A DNA stretch of 64,000 bases, from NCBI GenBank assembly GCA_015183035.1, contig JACZZP010000001.1:1-64000 (forward strand), given 5' to 3'. Of this stretch, positions 1 through 14,473 are shown piece after piece. Position 1 is the first letter of the stretch. Each line of letters begins with the position of its first letter. The position numbers and the translations under genes are program-made. Origin of the DNA: Meloidogyne chitwoodi (taxonomy: Eukaryota; Nematoda; Chromadorea; Rhabditida; Meloidogynidae). Under the pieces are notes generated by a model. That model did no database searches and was not told where the DNA came from. It saw only the letters and a list, made by a program, of their open reading frames with translations.

Positions 1-870
1 ATAATTTTTTTATCAAGTTTATTCTTGATTTTTTTTTTTTAAAAAATCACGACTTATCAAGTCGTGTATTCTGAAAAAAAAATTATTAAAAAAAAATAAA
101 AATGAAAAAAGTTATGGACCAAAATATTAAAATTTTAGCCCAATTTTTTTTAAAAAAAAATAAATAAATAATTTTTTTTATCAAGTTTATTCTTGATTTT
201 TTTTTTTAAAAAATCACGACTTGACAAGTCGTGTATTCTGAAAAAAAAATTATTAAAAAAAAATAAAAATTGAAAAAAGTTATGGACCAAAATATTAAAA
301 TTTTAGCCCAATTTTTTTTAAAAAAAAATAAATAAATAATTTTTTTTATCAAGTTTATTCTTGATTTTTTTTTTTAAAAAATCACGACTTGACAAGTCGT
401 GTATTCTGAAAAAAAAATTATTAAAAAAAAATAAAAATGAAAAAAGTTATGGACCAAAATATTAAAATTTTAGCCCAATTTTTTTTAAAAAAAAATAAAT
501 AAATAATTTTTTTTATCAGGTTTATTCTTGATTTTTTTTTTTTAAAAAATCACGACTTATCAAGTCGTGTATTCTGAAAAAAAAATTATTAAAAAAAAAT
601 AAAAATGAAAAAAGTTATGGACCAAAATATTAAAATTTTAGCCCAATTTTTTTTAAAAAAAAATAAATAAATAATTTTTTTTATCAAGTTTATTCTTGAT
701 TTTTTTTTTTTAAAAAATCACGACTTGACAAGTCGTGTATTCTGAAAAAAAAATTATTAAAAAAAAATAAAAATTGAAAAAAGTTATGGACCAAAATATT
801 AAAATTTTAGCCCAATTTTTTTTAAAAAAAAATAAATAAATAATTTTTTTTATCAAGTTTAACTAAGTGA
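1..870. repeat. AT-rich satellite, about 168-bp unit
   Basis: Five near-identical head-to-tail units and a partial sixth. The ATAATTTTTTTATCAAG start recurs near 1, 168, 337, 502, 671 and 840. Each unit contains a perfect or near-perfect inverted repeat built on CACGACTTG...CAAGTCGTG, and a shorter one (ATCAAG...CTTGAT). Units differ by single bases and by homopolymer length. No gene is visible. The array touches the window edge, so its full length is unknown. Confidence 0.95.
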
Positions 871-884
871 TTTAAAATTAAACC

Positions 885-1779
<895 letters not shown>

Positions 1780-2056
1780 TTTAATTTTTTGTTTGCTAAA
1801 ATATTTGAAAATTTAAATAAATCTGGTACAAAAAATATAAATAGAAAATCATTTTATAAATAATGAAGGAATCACAGAACATTTTTCCTTCTCTTTAAAG
1901 AAGGAAAAAATAAAAATCAATAATGTAAACAACAATTTCTGAGAAAAATTTGAAACCAATTTAAACGCAAAGGAAAATAAACAAAACGAAAAATCTCAAA
2001 AAAGTCAATGGTAAAATCGTCAAAACGACTGCTGACAACTTAATAAAAGGGCTCCA

Positions 2057-2117
2057 AACTTTTCGTCAACGGACTTTACGTCAATGGACTTTAAGTCAAC
2101 GGACTTTTCGTCAATGA
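2057..2117. repeat. 15-bp tandem repeat between the Hsp70 pseudogenes
   Basis: Four consecutive imperfect copies of a 15-base unit of the form ACTTTTCGTCAACGG, alternating AACGG and AATGG. It lies between the two Hsp70 copies, and scattered related GTCAA words continue on both sides. Confidence 0.8.
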
Positions 2118-2164
2118 CTAAATATTTTTATAAAAAATAAGTAACGTATCCAAAGCGATTTATA

Positions 2165-3037
2165 ATTAAACCTTCATAAGTAGAACAGGCTTGTTGTCAG
2201 AATATCTCGTGAACGTCTTCGTTGGAATTGTAGCATTTCTCTTGATAAGTTGAGTCATGACCTCCAGCAGTCCCAATTCCCAAAGAGGGGAAACGTCCAA
2301 AAGAGAAAACCCTTAATAGTCGTTAATATAAATCCAAAACAAGTATTAAAAAACCTGAACATTCTCCTGATATGTCAAAGACAAAATAGCAGCAACAGCT
2401 CCTAGACCATAAGCAATTGCTGCAGCTGTTGGCTCATTGATAATACGCAACACTTGAGTCCAGAATGGTCCAGCATCTTTTGTGGCATGACGTTGACTTT
2501 ATCGAAGTAGGCAAGAACTGTGACGATCGCTTCCTTGACAGTTTGTCCCAAAAAAAGCCTCATCGGTTTCATTCATTTTAACCAAAACCATGGCAGAAAC
2601 TTCCTAAACTTATTTTTTACATCACTATAAGTTGGTAAAACAACCTCAGTAAAGAAGGTCTTTATCTCTCCTTTGACCTCAACTTGAATCACAGGTCGTC
2701 CACCTTCGCCAAAAGTGACTTTGATTGCCAATGCTTCATGTCAGATTGAACCACTGGATCGTCAAATTTGCGTGCTATTAAACATTTGACATCTTTAAAT
2801 AAAAGTTAAACATTTGCTTCAAAAAATTTAAAAATAAACCGAAGACAGCGTGTTAAGATTCATCAATCTGATTTTTAGACAACATCACCAAACAAACGTT
2901 CGGTATCCGAAAATGCCACATAAGTTGAAGCAGTATGATTACCTTGATAGTTGATAATCATCTCAACCTACGCTGAAATACACCAACATAGGAATAAGTT
3001 GTTCCAGGTCGAGACCGACTGCGTTCGCTTTTGCCAT
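2165..3037 (-). pseudogene. Hsp70 pseudogene, copy 2 (tandem duplicate)
   Basis: Second broken Hsp70 with the same gross structure as the copy at 885-1779: the same start (ATG at 3035-3037), the same loss of the middle and the same end point in the substrate-binding domain. Some parts are better preserved than in copy 1, for example the [21 protein letters not shown] region before a [15 protein letters not shown] stretch, but frameshifts also break it. The shared deletion means the loss came before the duplication. The 5' flank is duplicated too (compare 1860-2035 with 3115-3300). Confidence 0.9.
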
Positions 3038-3300
3038 TTTATTTTGCTGTATGCTAAAACATTTTACAATTATTTAAATATGGAACAGCAAAAGTAAAGA
3101 AAAAACCTTGATAATATTAATGAATCATAAAACAATTTTTCTCTAAAGAAAAACAACAAAAAAATCAATATTTTTAGAATAATAATGTAAACAACAATTT
3201 TTTGAAAAATATTTATTTGAAACCAATTTAAACATCAAAGGGAAAAATAGTCATAACCAAAAATCTCAAAATGGTCAAGACTAAAACGGTCAAAACGATA

Positions 3301-3961
3301 AATTAACGAATCGTCATTTTGACCTTTTAATATCACTAGAGAACAAAATAGCAATGAAAAAATTGTGCTTGCTTTAATTTGATGGTATTTATTCACATAT
3401 TTTATAAATAAAACAAGAACCCGTTTAACATATTAACATATACAGATTGATTCATTGGATTGTTATTATGTTAAATTTTTAAAACAAATAATACTGAAAA
3501 AAATATTTCTAAATATATCGTTTTTTCTCTGAAAACATTATGTAAAAGTGAATAAAATAAATTTAATAGATACAAAAAGACTAGGGAATATTTGCGGATT
3601 GTATCAAAAAAGTTAAATGAAAAGTGGAGATGTTTTATACATTGAAAAAAATAATATAAAAAACGCGCCAAAAAAAAAATAGAACATCTCTTACATAATA
3701 ATTTAAACAATAATTCAACCATGGATACTTTATTGTTGCATATTTTAATTTTTTCCTATCTCAAAAAATTGTCGTATATAATTTGCAGTCTATAACATAA
3801 AATTAGCAACAAAATTAATAACTAAGTAAATAATGAGGTAAAAACATTGATCTTATAAGAATAATAAATTGAAAAATTACTCGTTTTGGTCAATTAATAA
3901 CTAAAACTGGCCTTGTTCCTCACTCGGGTTATAAATGGAATATTGCTATTTTTTCACTTAT
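3301..3961. other. Intergenic, no gene seen
   Basis: AT-rich stretch between the Hsp70 duplication and the 3' end of the peroxidase gene. Only short low-complexity open frames occur, with no recognisable protein and no RNA gene. Confidence 0.6.
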
Positions 3962-6900
3962 TCATTCTTTCCACTTTGACAGAACTATACGCGCAATCCC
4001 ACTACACGGCTCAATTAATCCTCCAGATTGTGGCAGCATAAAAGCATGAACAGGAACTTGAGATATTCTATCACCATTATCACATAGAATCCCTGCCATA
4101 CTAAAATTAAAAGATATACAATTCATTCATAAAATACTTGCCTTGTTTTTTTAATTTCTTCCAGTTGTGCTGGTGAAAAAATTCCAGGATTCTCAAAATA
4201 AAACCTAAGAAATAATACCAAATTTATTATTTTTCCCAATAAAATTAATTTATGGAAAACTTGCCTATCACCGTCTCTTGTTCTCTTAAACTGATCGCCT
4301 ATTATACATGCTAATGTAGGTCCAACTAATCCTCCGATAACTGGATCCTCAACCATTCCACCAACATAAAGATCCAAATCATCTATTTAAAATAATTTAT
4401 ATTTGTTTTTTTAATATTCAATTTTTGTAAATCTTATATTTATCTAATTAGTTAGGGACATTTATGTTATAAGATATATATCACATACTTATTGTAATTA
4501 AAACAATCATCTATAAGAAGTTTTGAAATGTTCATCTTAAAAATAACATTTAAACAAAACTGACCAGGTGAGGAGTAAATAGAAGCAAGTGTCTTGCGCA
4601 CATTTTCATCTGAAACCTGGGCATTCAACTGATCGAAAGATCCTACATGCTCCAAACCGCAGAAATGGCTTAATAACGAGACAAAGGATTAGGTACTTAG
4701 TTATTTCGCAACTTCCCCACATTTGAGTATTTGAGGTTTAGCGATTAATAATACTGTTAATCAGAATTATAATCTAATTTTGATTAATAAGATAGGAATC
4801 TTGCTTAAAGTTAAAAATAAGAGATATGTAGAATAATGCAAGACGTCACTCAATTTCTGACTCAAATGTGGAGAATAAGTATACAATAGATTAATAATTG
4901 ATCGGTTATCTTACCGCCACTTATTGTAAGATGGAATTCCATGATCTCGTCCTCTCATTATATTTAGCGATCCCAAATCGGTACTAAAAAATTGAATTTT
5001 AAATCGTTTGTGTAATTTAAATATTGTTTTTTAAAAAACTTACGAGCCGAACATCCTTTCTGTAATAGATGTTGTCATTCCATGAGGTTTTTTTAAAGGT
5101 CTGAAAAAATTATTTGCTCAAGAATTTTAAATTTATATGATTTATTTAATTATAAATTAATGCTTACGTGTTCCAGAGTCCACGTAGTATGGGATCAATG
5201 CCTCCTTCAAAAAGTATCTTCTGTGATTTGAAAATGCCTGAACAAGGACATGAATATATTCAATTACAAAACAATTTTCAAATCTCACCGTCTCCAAATA
5301 AGAAAGATCCCTGAACAATTGGCTGCCCGTTTTCAGCTAGGCGTGGATACTGCTCCTGTAAATAACAATAATTTAAAGCTTGACTAACTCATAATTTCTA
5401 TTAGTTTCAAAAATTTATCTCAACATAAATATTATAATTAGCTAACCAAAATCATTCCATGACCAAATCTGTATGCAGATGTGGTAAATTCATTTGATAC
5501 ACTAGGATCCACTTGTGCGTCATACCCTCTTAATGAAAATAATGAAAACATTTGAGAAATCAGTGAATCTTACCGATAGGGCCCAATCAGACGCTCAAAA
5601 GAACTTCCTAATATACGAGGCAGAAACTCACGATACAATATTACTTGAATTTGAGCTCCAACAATTTTTCGAGCTTCTTGGAACAACCGATCTCTGAATA
5701 AAAACAGATAAGCAGCAAAATCATGATTCATGTATAATTATGTGAAGCAGTATTATAACCGATTCATCACGATTATATTGCATCAAAAATGAATACATAT
5801 GTCATATCCTAATCTCATTCATATATTCAAAATACTCCAATCTCCGCTAAAATGTCAACGTTTAATTTTCTCAAGGATATTATATAAAATATTCCAATCC
5901 TATATTTAATTTTGGTTCACTATTTTCAATTGAATCAAAACTGATTGGAAGAGATAATTATATATATATCGTCACGCTTACCCGCTCCAAATTGAATTCA
6001 GGCCCTGTAATGCTCTCACAAGACGGTTATGCTCCCTCGCAAATAATATATGCATTGAAGAGAGGCCCAGAAACTTAATAAATGGTTGAAATAAAAATGC
6101 AAAAATCAAATGAGGGTTGATTATAACTATTAAAAATATTATGATTCAACCTGAAAATCTCTACCCATTCTAATATTATTGCCTACCAAGTTAGCACGGA
6201 TATCACCAGCAGAAAATGAGGCAGAACAGCTACTTCCACTGATGCATCGGCTTTCGTCGAACGGAAGAACCATTAGATTATTGAAAGACGACATTTTTAG
6301 CATTCCTTTAAAAAAATATCTATTATAACTATTTTAATTATTTTTTGGAGAGAAAAGCAAAAAAATATCGCGTTCTTCTCAATTTTAAAAATTAACCTGT
6401 GCGACCATCACGAAATTTTTGCCTGGAACAAATTTTCATATTATTTTGTAGTTTATTTCTTACAAGTCTCTATTAGAGGATCCATAAATTTGTGAACCAT
6501 CCACAAATGCTGTGTTTTCATTCAACTGCTCCCTAGGCCGGCTCGGATTTCCTGTGCCACAAACAGGTACTGATCTTGAAATCTTCAGACAGCCCTTTTG
6601 CCTGAATGCATCATTTGTATCCTTTGATAAAAATTAAGTAACATAGTTTTATAGAAATACTTTGCTTGAGATTGTAACAGGCACACATTTGCTTGGAATG
6701 ACATCACTGAAAATAATTTTGAGTAATAACTAAATGTTTTTAAGACTATTCTTACCAAGTGCCGCAGTTAGCAGTAGGATGAAGAGTCTAAAAACAAACT
6801 ATTTTTAAATAATTAATTTCTTCCTTACAGTTCGAGCCATGTCGTGCGAAATGAATTGACCCCATTGCATAAGAAGCTATTTTTAAATAATTAAAAAATA

Positions 6901-8201
6901 TCCAAATGTATGTATTACGATTTAAATAAGTTTATTATAACTTGGGTTTACTGTTTTATTTTTGAAATTTCGGTTAATAATTAAAATACTATCATTAAAT
7001 TTAATACCGAGTTTAACTGCTCGTGCGAGATCATTTGCGAGCTGGCTAAAAGTAAACGAGATGCTTCACGAGGAGTAGGCCTATGAGCGTTAGTTGAGGC
7101 TAAACTTTTGAAAGAATTTTAAAAGGAAACTACAAAACAAATATAATTGCACTCAAATACATTTATATCACATACATACTGGTTCAGAAAAACCATCTTC
7201 ATATTGTGCGGGCAAATGCCTACATAAGACGAGTAAATCTATATTATTCTATTTTAATAGTACCTGAGATATGCTCGAAAAGACGAACCAAGTAATGAAT
7301 GCTTCAGATTGTTACATGATCCTACAAATGTTTATAATCATCATAGGTGAACATTACAAAAATACCATCCATGCTTCGGTAAGCAAGATGAAAGCACAAT
7401 AAGTGAGAACAGTCAGGCGAGCTCAACTAAATTACGCATATCACGAGAATTAGTGACAATATTTATAAATAAATGAAATTAAGATTACAATAACAAACAT
7501 ATGTATAGAATAAATAAAATGAACCTCTGGAACGCAGCCTGAAGAAACAGCTCTCGTTATGTCATCCAATGAAAGTGTTTGTCTAGCGGAAACATCTTCT
7601 ACCGCTTGCAAAAGACCAGAACTTGCCAATTGCTCTGCAGCATTTTCAGGCTTCTCGGCTATTTGTTCACAAGAACCAGCATTCCCCACCTTTTTTAAAC
7701 ATAAATTAATTTATATTAGTGATTAACATCTGACCTTTCCTTTTTGAAGATCTTTTTGATTTTGAATGGGCAGTTTTTGTGAAGTTTCTCTAGATGAGCT
7801 GATTAGTGAAACTGAAGCTTTCGAGGAATGGATAACAGTCGGCAATGTTGGCTGGATACGTGGTGGCGGATGAATTGGGGATGCCAATGGTGAAGTATGA
7901 GACCGCCGACAACTAGCACATGCAATCTTAAATGTAATTTTACAAATATATTTTTGAAAATAGGAAGAAACCTGACAATTATCATTCATCCATTCCATGT
8001 TAGCTCTACACTCGCCAATAGAAGCCCAGAACCGACACCATTCTTATAAATAATACATAGAATAATATTAAAATATATAATATTCCAAAAACTATACTCA
8101 AAAAGCATATTTAACATAAAATTACCGTGCTGATCGCAGCAACCATCGGAAGTGCATTTGAAGCTTCTAGTTTTTGGAGAACTTAACTGCCCATAGCACA
8201 C
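3962..8201 (-). CDS. ShKT-domain haem peroxidase (MLT-7/SKPO-like)
   Basis: Secreted animal-type haem peroxidase that would use hydrogen peroxide, for example to cross-link tyrosines of the nematode cuticle. More than ten exons are seen. The first recognisable exons (8126-8201, 7972-8042, 7735-7926) encode a ShKT domain with the [13 protein letters not shown] core and a closing CASC, then a proline/serine linker. The peroxidase domain follows: [19 protein letters not shown], the distal-histidine motif [14 protein letters not shown] (about 6825-6870), [12 protein letters not shown], the proximal-histidine motif AYRFGHGM (about 5450-5490), [16 protein letters not shown], then [20 protein letters not shown]. 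It ends SKWKE and a stop at 3962-3964. All key haem residues are intact. The domain order matches nematode MLT-7/SKPO proteins. The initiator and signal-peptide exon upstream of 8201 were not found, so the 5' end is incomplete. Confidence 0.9.
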
Positions 8202-11163
8202 TAAAGCATTTAGATATTATTGATAACACAAATTGATGTATGATGTATTTTTTGTTTAAATGACGTTTCATATCATATTACAATGATATGAATAAGTATT
8301 GCTATTAGCTTTATCATAAAAATTTTAACATAGTAAATTTACTAATTAGAACCCTAAAGGAATATCCCGGTATTTTATATTTAATAAAAAAAGCTGCCTT
8401 GAAAAATCAAGCTGGGAATAGTCAAAAGAATAAGAACTGCACATAGCCGGCAAAAAATTACGGCTTCACTTTGATTTTTGTTTGCGACAATTGTGATTGC
8501 GTGTTGTTTTCTGAAAAACGCTAGATTTTGAAAAATATAGAATTTTTTGGGTAAGAGGCGTCGTAAAGATCAAAATTTTAATAGGAAATGCAAAAATCAT
8601 AGCTATAGTTTTTGTTTTTATTGTCAACAAAATATTGCTAAAAAATTTTATATTTTTCTTAAATTTTCTTTTATAAATTTAATAGCTAACTCCTATTATT
8701 AGAAAAACTCACAGTTTTTTCTTTTTCTGTTCCGCACTTATGTTTGTATCTTCTAATTTTATTCTGAGAAGCAAAGAGTGTTGTCGCATTTTGCTTAAGG
8801 CCAGGTAGTTATAGCTGCTTATTATATTTCAAACAAAGTGATGTTCCTTGTAAAATGTAGTCAACTTTTCAAATATTGAGAAATGATTGGTCAGCAAATC
8901 AAAAAGCCTGTATACATTTTTGTTAATACATAGATTTCCTTCACATTAATAATTTGCCTGGGCTGACAAACAGGACGAAATTGGACGATAATTTTATTTA
9001 GAAAATCGGTTTAAATCCGATCGGTGTAATATGTTAAGGAACGTTGATGTAACATTGGAAAAAATAAAATGATTGCCGGACGAGGTTATAGCGCGCGATT
9101 TTGAGGAGGAAACATGATAGGAACAATGAAAGGAGAGGTTGAGGGTGAAATGAAAGAAGTGGAACTCGGAAATGTCTGCGCACGAGGTTGTGGTAGAGGC
9201 TATTGCGGGTGATGTAAATGGAAAGGTAATAAACACAGAGACAAGAAGCAACACACAAACATAACACGCAAATGTTCACGGGGCCAAAGAAAAATGGCTG
9301 ATGGAAAAAGCAAGCTGCCAAAATAAAAAAGATAGATCGCCAAACACAAAAGAACAACGTTCAAAATTATGAAAAAAGACCAACAATATGAAAGACTAAT
9401 TTACTACAATGCAGCTTTAAAAATTAAATCAACACGAAACAATAAATGATCATAAATAAATGAGTGAATAAAATAAACGAATAGGACTAATTCTGCAAAC
9501 CACCGAACATCAACCTAATTTTTTATGAAAATAAAGTTGAGGTTCTCAAAATTAAAATTTTATTATCCCGTTTCTTTTTAAATTTTAGTATTGCACGCTT
9601 GAAAAAACTAATTGGCGATTTCCCTCCGGGCATTTACACAACAATCGCCAAAAACCTAACAACAAAATTTAATAAAAGACCTTGAAAACAGAATGGGAAA
9701 AGTGCTGAGGAAAAGGTCTACTTTCGCATTCATCTTAATTTTCATCAAAATCATAAAATATCGCATTTTACAATTAGAATTTACGAAAAAAGTCAGGATC
9801 AATAAATAGCGAATATATGTAATTTATGAGACAAATAGCGAATGTTATCTAACACGGCATACATTACAATATAAACATAATTACATCTCAAATGCAACAA
9901 ATGTGCAAATTTATAAAAAATTCAATTCCAACATTCCATTCTAATGAAAAACACATTGTACCCTCCCACAGATATTTTCCGACGTAATCAGAATGGAATG
10001 ATGATTATTTTTGGAGTGAAAAGTAAAAATGAAAAATGGAAGCTCTCGTCGATCATGCGATTAATGTAAGATGTATTTGTTATAAATTGGAAATTAACTA
10101 AAGACTTTGGAGTGACCTTAATCAGTACTTTGAATATTTTTATTATTGCTCAATGAAAAAATGAAACTAACAATAAGGAAATTCGAGTATTAAAAAAACA
10201 AAAAAATGGGTGGAGATTCAAAAAATTTTAACGCGTAAGAAGTTCATTAAATGTATAAAGTTGAATGCTTTTCGAAATAAATTAAACTCTTAAACCTGAC
10301 TTTTTATGTCCTCATATTTATGCTACAATTATTTTGTAGTTTTCTCTTTCTTAAATTTTTATTAGCCCATTTCAAAAGTAAAAAAGAATTCGAAGCTTTA
10401 AACTTTCAATATTAAAAATTAAATTGCGCTAACTTAAATTTATTTCGAGGAATCATCATTAGAAATGATTTACAAGGATGCTGCCAGAAAATTTTTTTAT
10501 TGAAAATAGCAAACAATTTTTCTTGTAGTAATAATACATATTATTAACTTGCCCCTCTTTTGCATGTCTATGCGCGTGTGGAATGTACTTATTTGCTTTT
10601 TAGTGTTTTTAAATTTAATAAACACATTAATTTTCTTGTTTCCTCGAAATTTACAATAAACACAACATAATAGTTTAAATTAAAAAAATATTTTCCTTAA
10701 TTTTTAAAATGAAAAATTTAACTAAGAAGTTTTAATTTAACAAAGCAATTTTTTAAATTTTGTATAAAAATTACAACTGCATTAAAATATGTGCATCTAA
10801 AATTGAAAGCGTAAACAATATTTAATGCAAGGAATTTTCAAGGTCTTGCGTTTAAATTAACCTAAAGTTTGCATGCACTTTGCATTAGAATAATCTTATC
10901 AACTAAACAACTGTTAAACTCGTTACAATTAATTAATTATATGTGATGGCCTTGTTAAATTCATAATCGATCAGATAAATATATACATATGATCTGGGTT
11001 GACTATATTTAAAATTATACAAAGGTAACCTAAATTTTTAAATCGATAATATATATTATCAACTAAAAAATATAAAAATGATAGTTTTTTAAATGTTATG
11101 CACTTGCATATAATAATTTGCATCCTTATTTAAATTAAAAATAAACTTATTTCAAAATTTTAA
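8202..11163. other. Long gene-poor region
   Basis: About 3 kb without a recognisable gene. Most is AT-rich low-complexity DNA. A block at about 8990-9360 is visibly richer in GC and holds overlapping open frames on the minus strand, one beginning with a signal-peptide-like hydrophobic run (LLLVSVFITFPFTSPAIAS) but without an ATG. It could hold a leader exon of the peroxidase gene or a promoter. No homology was recognised. Confidence 0.5.
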
Positions 11164-14100
11164 TCAAAATCGAAGTCCAGATGAGCCTTGGGATCCCATT
11201 CCTGCACCCTGGTTTTCTTGAAAAAAAAATAATAAAAATGATTATAATTAAACAAAAAACCAAAGTAGAGAACCGATGGCTGCAATTGTCGTGGCTTTCG
11301 TTGAACAGCGCAGGACATAGATAAACGTTCTCTGGCACCGAGAGCCCATTCAATATTTGTTTGAGGCCAAATGAATTCAATGTCTCGATATTTTTCATTA
11401 TTTAGTAGTTCTTGGCCAAGACTTCGCCCTTGTAGCTCTATCTATTTATTAATTCAAAATAGAAACAGCCCATTATATAATATTTTCAATTTATTTGACA
11501 AACCTGATCATACCAATGGTGTCGTATTTCTAAAGTGGAGAAATTGTTTGAAAAAAAATGATTATTTATCGAGTTCATTAATAATTTTAATAAATGTATG
11601 TTCAATGAACAGACCTACTAAGCGGCTTTTGACACTAATCTTGACCTTAATGTACACATTATTTTTATTATCACTAAATAATACTATGTAATTCACCTTG
11701 GCAAACTCTATATCTGAAAAACGTATGAGCAATGTAGGCCTAAATAATATTAAAGTTAAATTATATGAAGGAAAGTGTTATTTAATCCATAGAACAAAAA
11801 AATAATAATTTTATTTTAAGCCCCTTACCGTTTACACTGTGCCAATAAACGTTCTGCTTCCTCTTTGCCACAAAAACCGAAAATCAAACTAGAAGGTACT
11901 TGTTTAGTTTAAGACATAACCAGGAGAGGGTAAAACTTGTTAAAAAATTAACCATACCCATCATTCCACATTTGTAAAAAATGTTTGTTCACCATTTCAG
12001 CCTAGAAATTCATATCAAAAATAATTCTTAAGCATAATTTTAAGTAGATGTAAATTCAAATAAAGAATATTTACTTAAAGCATACCAGTTTGAAGAACCA
12101 TTCGAAGAAAGGCACCTTTTCGATAAAAACTCTTAAAGAGAATAAGGAAAAAATAAGTTTCCACCAATTTCCATTCTCCGTCTATTACATTCGCCAAATT
12201 AGAAGACCCGCTAGCCATTGGAGTCTGCGCTCCGCTCTCCTTGATGCTGATAGCCTTTTTGTTTACGCAGAATTCTTCTGCTACTGGCATCTAAATTGAT
12301 GTGCTACAATATACTTATTAATTAAATATACCCTCAGAAAGTTCTCGGTTGGTACGTAACCATTCCCGTCTGGCCTTAGTCTAACAAATAAGATATAAAT
12401 GTAAATTTTTTACTTCTTTGTAAAATAAGAAATAAAAAAATTAATCAGAGTTAATAAAAACTATAATATAAGTAGATTACCTGTCAAGTAGATGTTGTTT
12501 TGAAATTGAGCTAAATGGTCTTGGCTGATTTAGACCAATTTGATCGGTAGGTTTTTGCGGGATCTCCAGTAATGACTAGGATTTACAAAATGGATAAAAT
12601 ATGTTTATATTTTATTTATACAGACCTGGAACTTCATTTCCAATGCATTCACCATTTCCTGGCCGTTTACAAGAGATGGTAAATCTCCATCTGGCCGACG
12701 TACCTTATGTGATACATGTATTTATTAATAGATGGTAATTTGTAATTACAAAGTCGGCAAATGAACGTTCCATAAACAGTTTAGCATCTACATCCATTTT
12801 TGGTCCAACCTTATTTTTGCAATTAGGACTTAATAGTACTGTCCAACTTACTAGAATTGCAAAGGGCAGTGAGACCAAAAAATAATAAGTTATTAAGAAT
12901 GGAAATTAATTTAAGTTTTTAACAACAGTCACAAAAAAGACACACCTTCTTTCCAACAAGGTCAATCTGGTGCTTTAAGGTTTGTAGCCGAACTGTATAG
13001 CATAGATGATATCTTTTCTGTATCGACAATGCTGGTAAAAATACATACATAACTACCTGAGCTACAGATTCTCTTCTCAGCTGTTCCTTCTTTGCTACAC
13101 GCTTAATGAGTATATGTATGTGAATAACAGTAATAGATACCATGTCTTCAAATTTAGCAACAATTGTCGCCCCAATCGGTGTATCTGTCCCTGTACCTTC
13201 CTCAATTCCTAAATCCAAATTCTTTAACTGAGCAAGCATGGGTTCCACAGCAAACTCTTCATGTTCACATCTGCAAAATTACAATATTTATATCTAAGTT
13301 GTCCAAAAAAGATCAGAATAAATTCTTCAGCACAAATAAAATTCAACTTGATAGTATGTTTTACTTACATTTCGTAATATGCATTATTTCGCAATCGTTT
13401 AGCCTGAATAATAATTAACCAAGAAAATAATAATAATAACGTACGGTTTCATCGGTGATCAAAAGACATTGAATGGAAATACCATCCGCCAAATGGTTTA
13501 GTCCAAAGGCACGACCGCCTAATATCCTATAAATTTAATTACATTAATTACCAACTTATTTTTTGCTTATTATCACAATGAAGAAATATTTTTAATTTTT
13601 AATTAAATATATATGAAAAATTACAACAAAACCTTATCTCTGTATTAAACCAGAACCGACTTCTTCGATGATTTTCAGCTTCTCCACATTTTACAACAAC
13701 TACAAGTGCAAATAGTATCCATGTGTTTCAATATTAGTTTTCAAATAAAACTACCTGAAGGAGGTTGTCGTGATACCTAAGAAAATTTTAAAAATGTTTT
13801 ATAATGCCTTAAAACAATGTTAACTATTTGTTAGATAAATCCGCGTAAAAACATACAATAATCGAGTAGAATAAAAAAAGATGTGTCATTTGTCGTAATT
13901 GTTGCTGTTGTTGCTCAAACCCGACACCAGGATATTCGGAGACCAGATAGCTCAACCCAGTTAGTGTTTGTTCCAGCAATTCGCCAAAATACTCGAACAT
14001 GAAAAATAGTTTAGTTTTAACAATTCTCCTGTTTAACTTGCAATATTTCTTACTGTGTGTCGATGCCATTTAAAAGCGAGTAGTTTATCTGCTGAGTAAA

Positions 14101-14473
14101 TTGAGCGGCCACCTGAAATTGAATGTAATTTTTTGTTTTATTTTTTATTTTCTCACTGATAATTTTTGTTGTTGTATGGCCCACCCACAGAGGATTTCAC
14201 TCATCTTAATAAATCATAGAAAAACATTTGAATTTAAAAACCAGAAATTGCTTTTCTGCCTCGATCGCCATCAGAAGTTGTCTTCCAGTGACTAATATAT
14301 GATTGACAAATTCAACTTCCTTCTCCGGTAAAACCTTACGAGCAAAAAGAATGTCCACATTGTCCTAGATGTGAGGAGGTTTTAAATGTTGCCTTTAAAT
14401 GTTTGCTTACTTTGAACGTCTGATATATTTCAGCCGTCATATTATGCCTTTCCACAAACGTCTCCTGGTCCAT
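11164..14473 (-). CDS. sta-1: STAT family transcription factor (STA-1-like)
   Basis: Signal transducer and activator of transcription, a latent cytoplasmic factor that dimerises through phosphotyrosine/SH2 contacts and binds DNA. The start at 14471-14473 gives MDQETFVERHNMTAEIYQTF, followed directly by a short helical segment, with no room for the usual N-terminal oligomerisation domain. The DNA-binding region is recognisable (SIIVSRQPPSVVVKCGEAEN, then RFWFNTEIRILGGRAFGL). A linker follows, then the SH2 domain with the phosphate-binding arginine in TLLIRFSD and the later LGQELLNNEKYRDIEFIWPQ. The last junction gives SVLYFENQGAGMGSQGSSGL, whose tyrosine is the candidate regulatory site. Stop at 11164-11166. 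Nematode STA-1 is known to lack the N-terminal domain, which fits. About 15 small exons. Confidence 0.85.

Noticed and set aside
1..870. CRISPR-like regular repeats
   Set aside because: Whole units are repeated head to tail with no variable spacers, and the genome is eukaryotic.
9034..9357. Minus-strand open frame of about 107 codons, cysteine- and leucine-rich
   Set aside because: No homology recognised, overlaps another open frame, no clear start context; kept only as a compositional anomaly.
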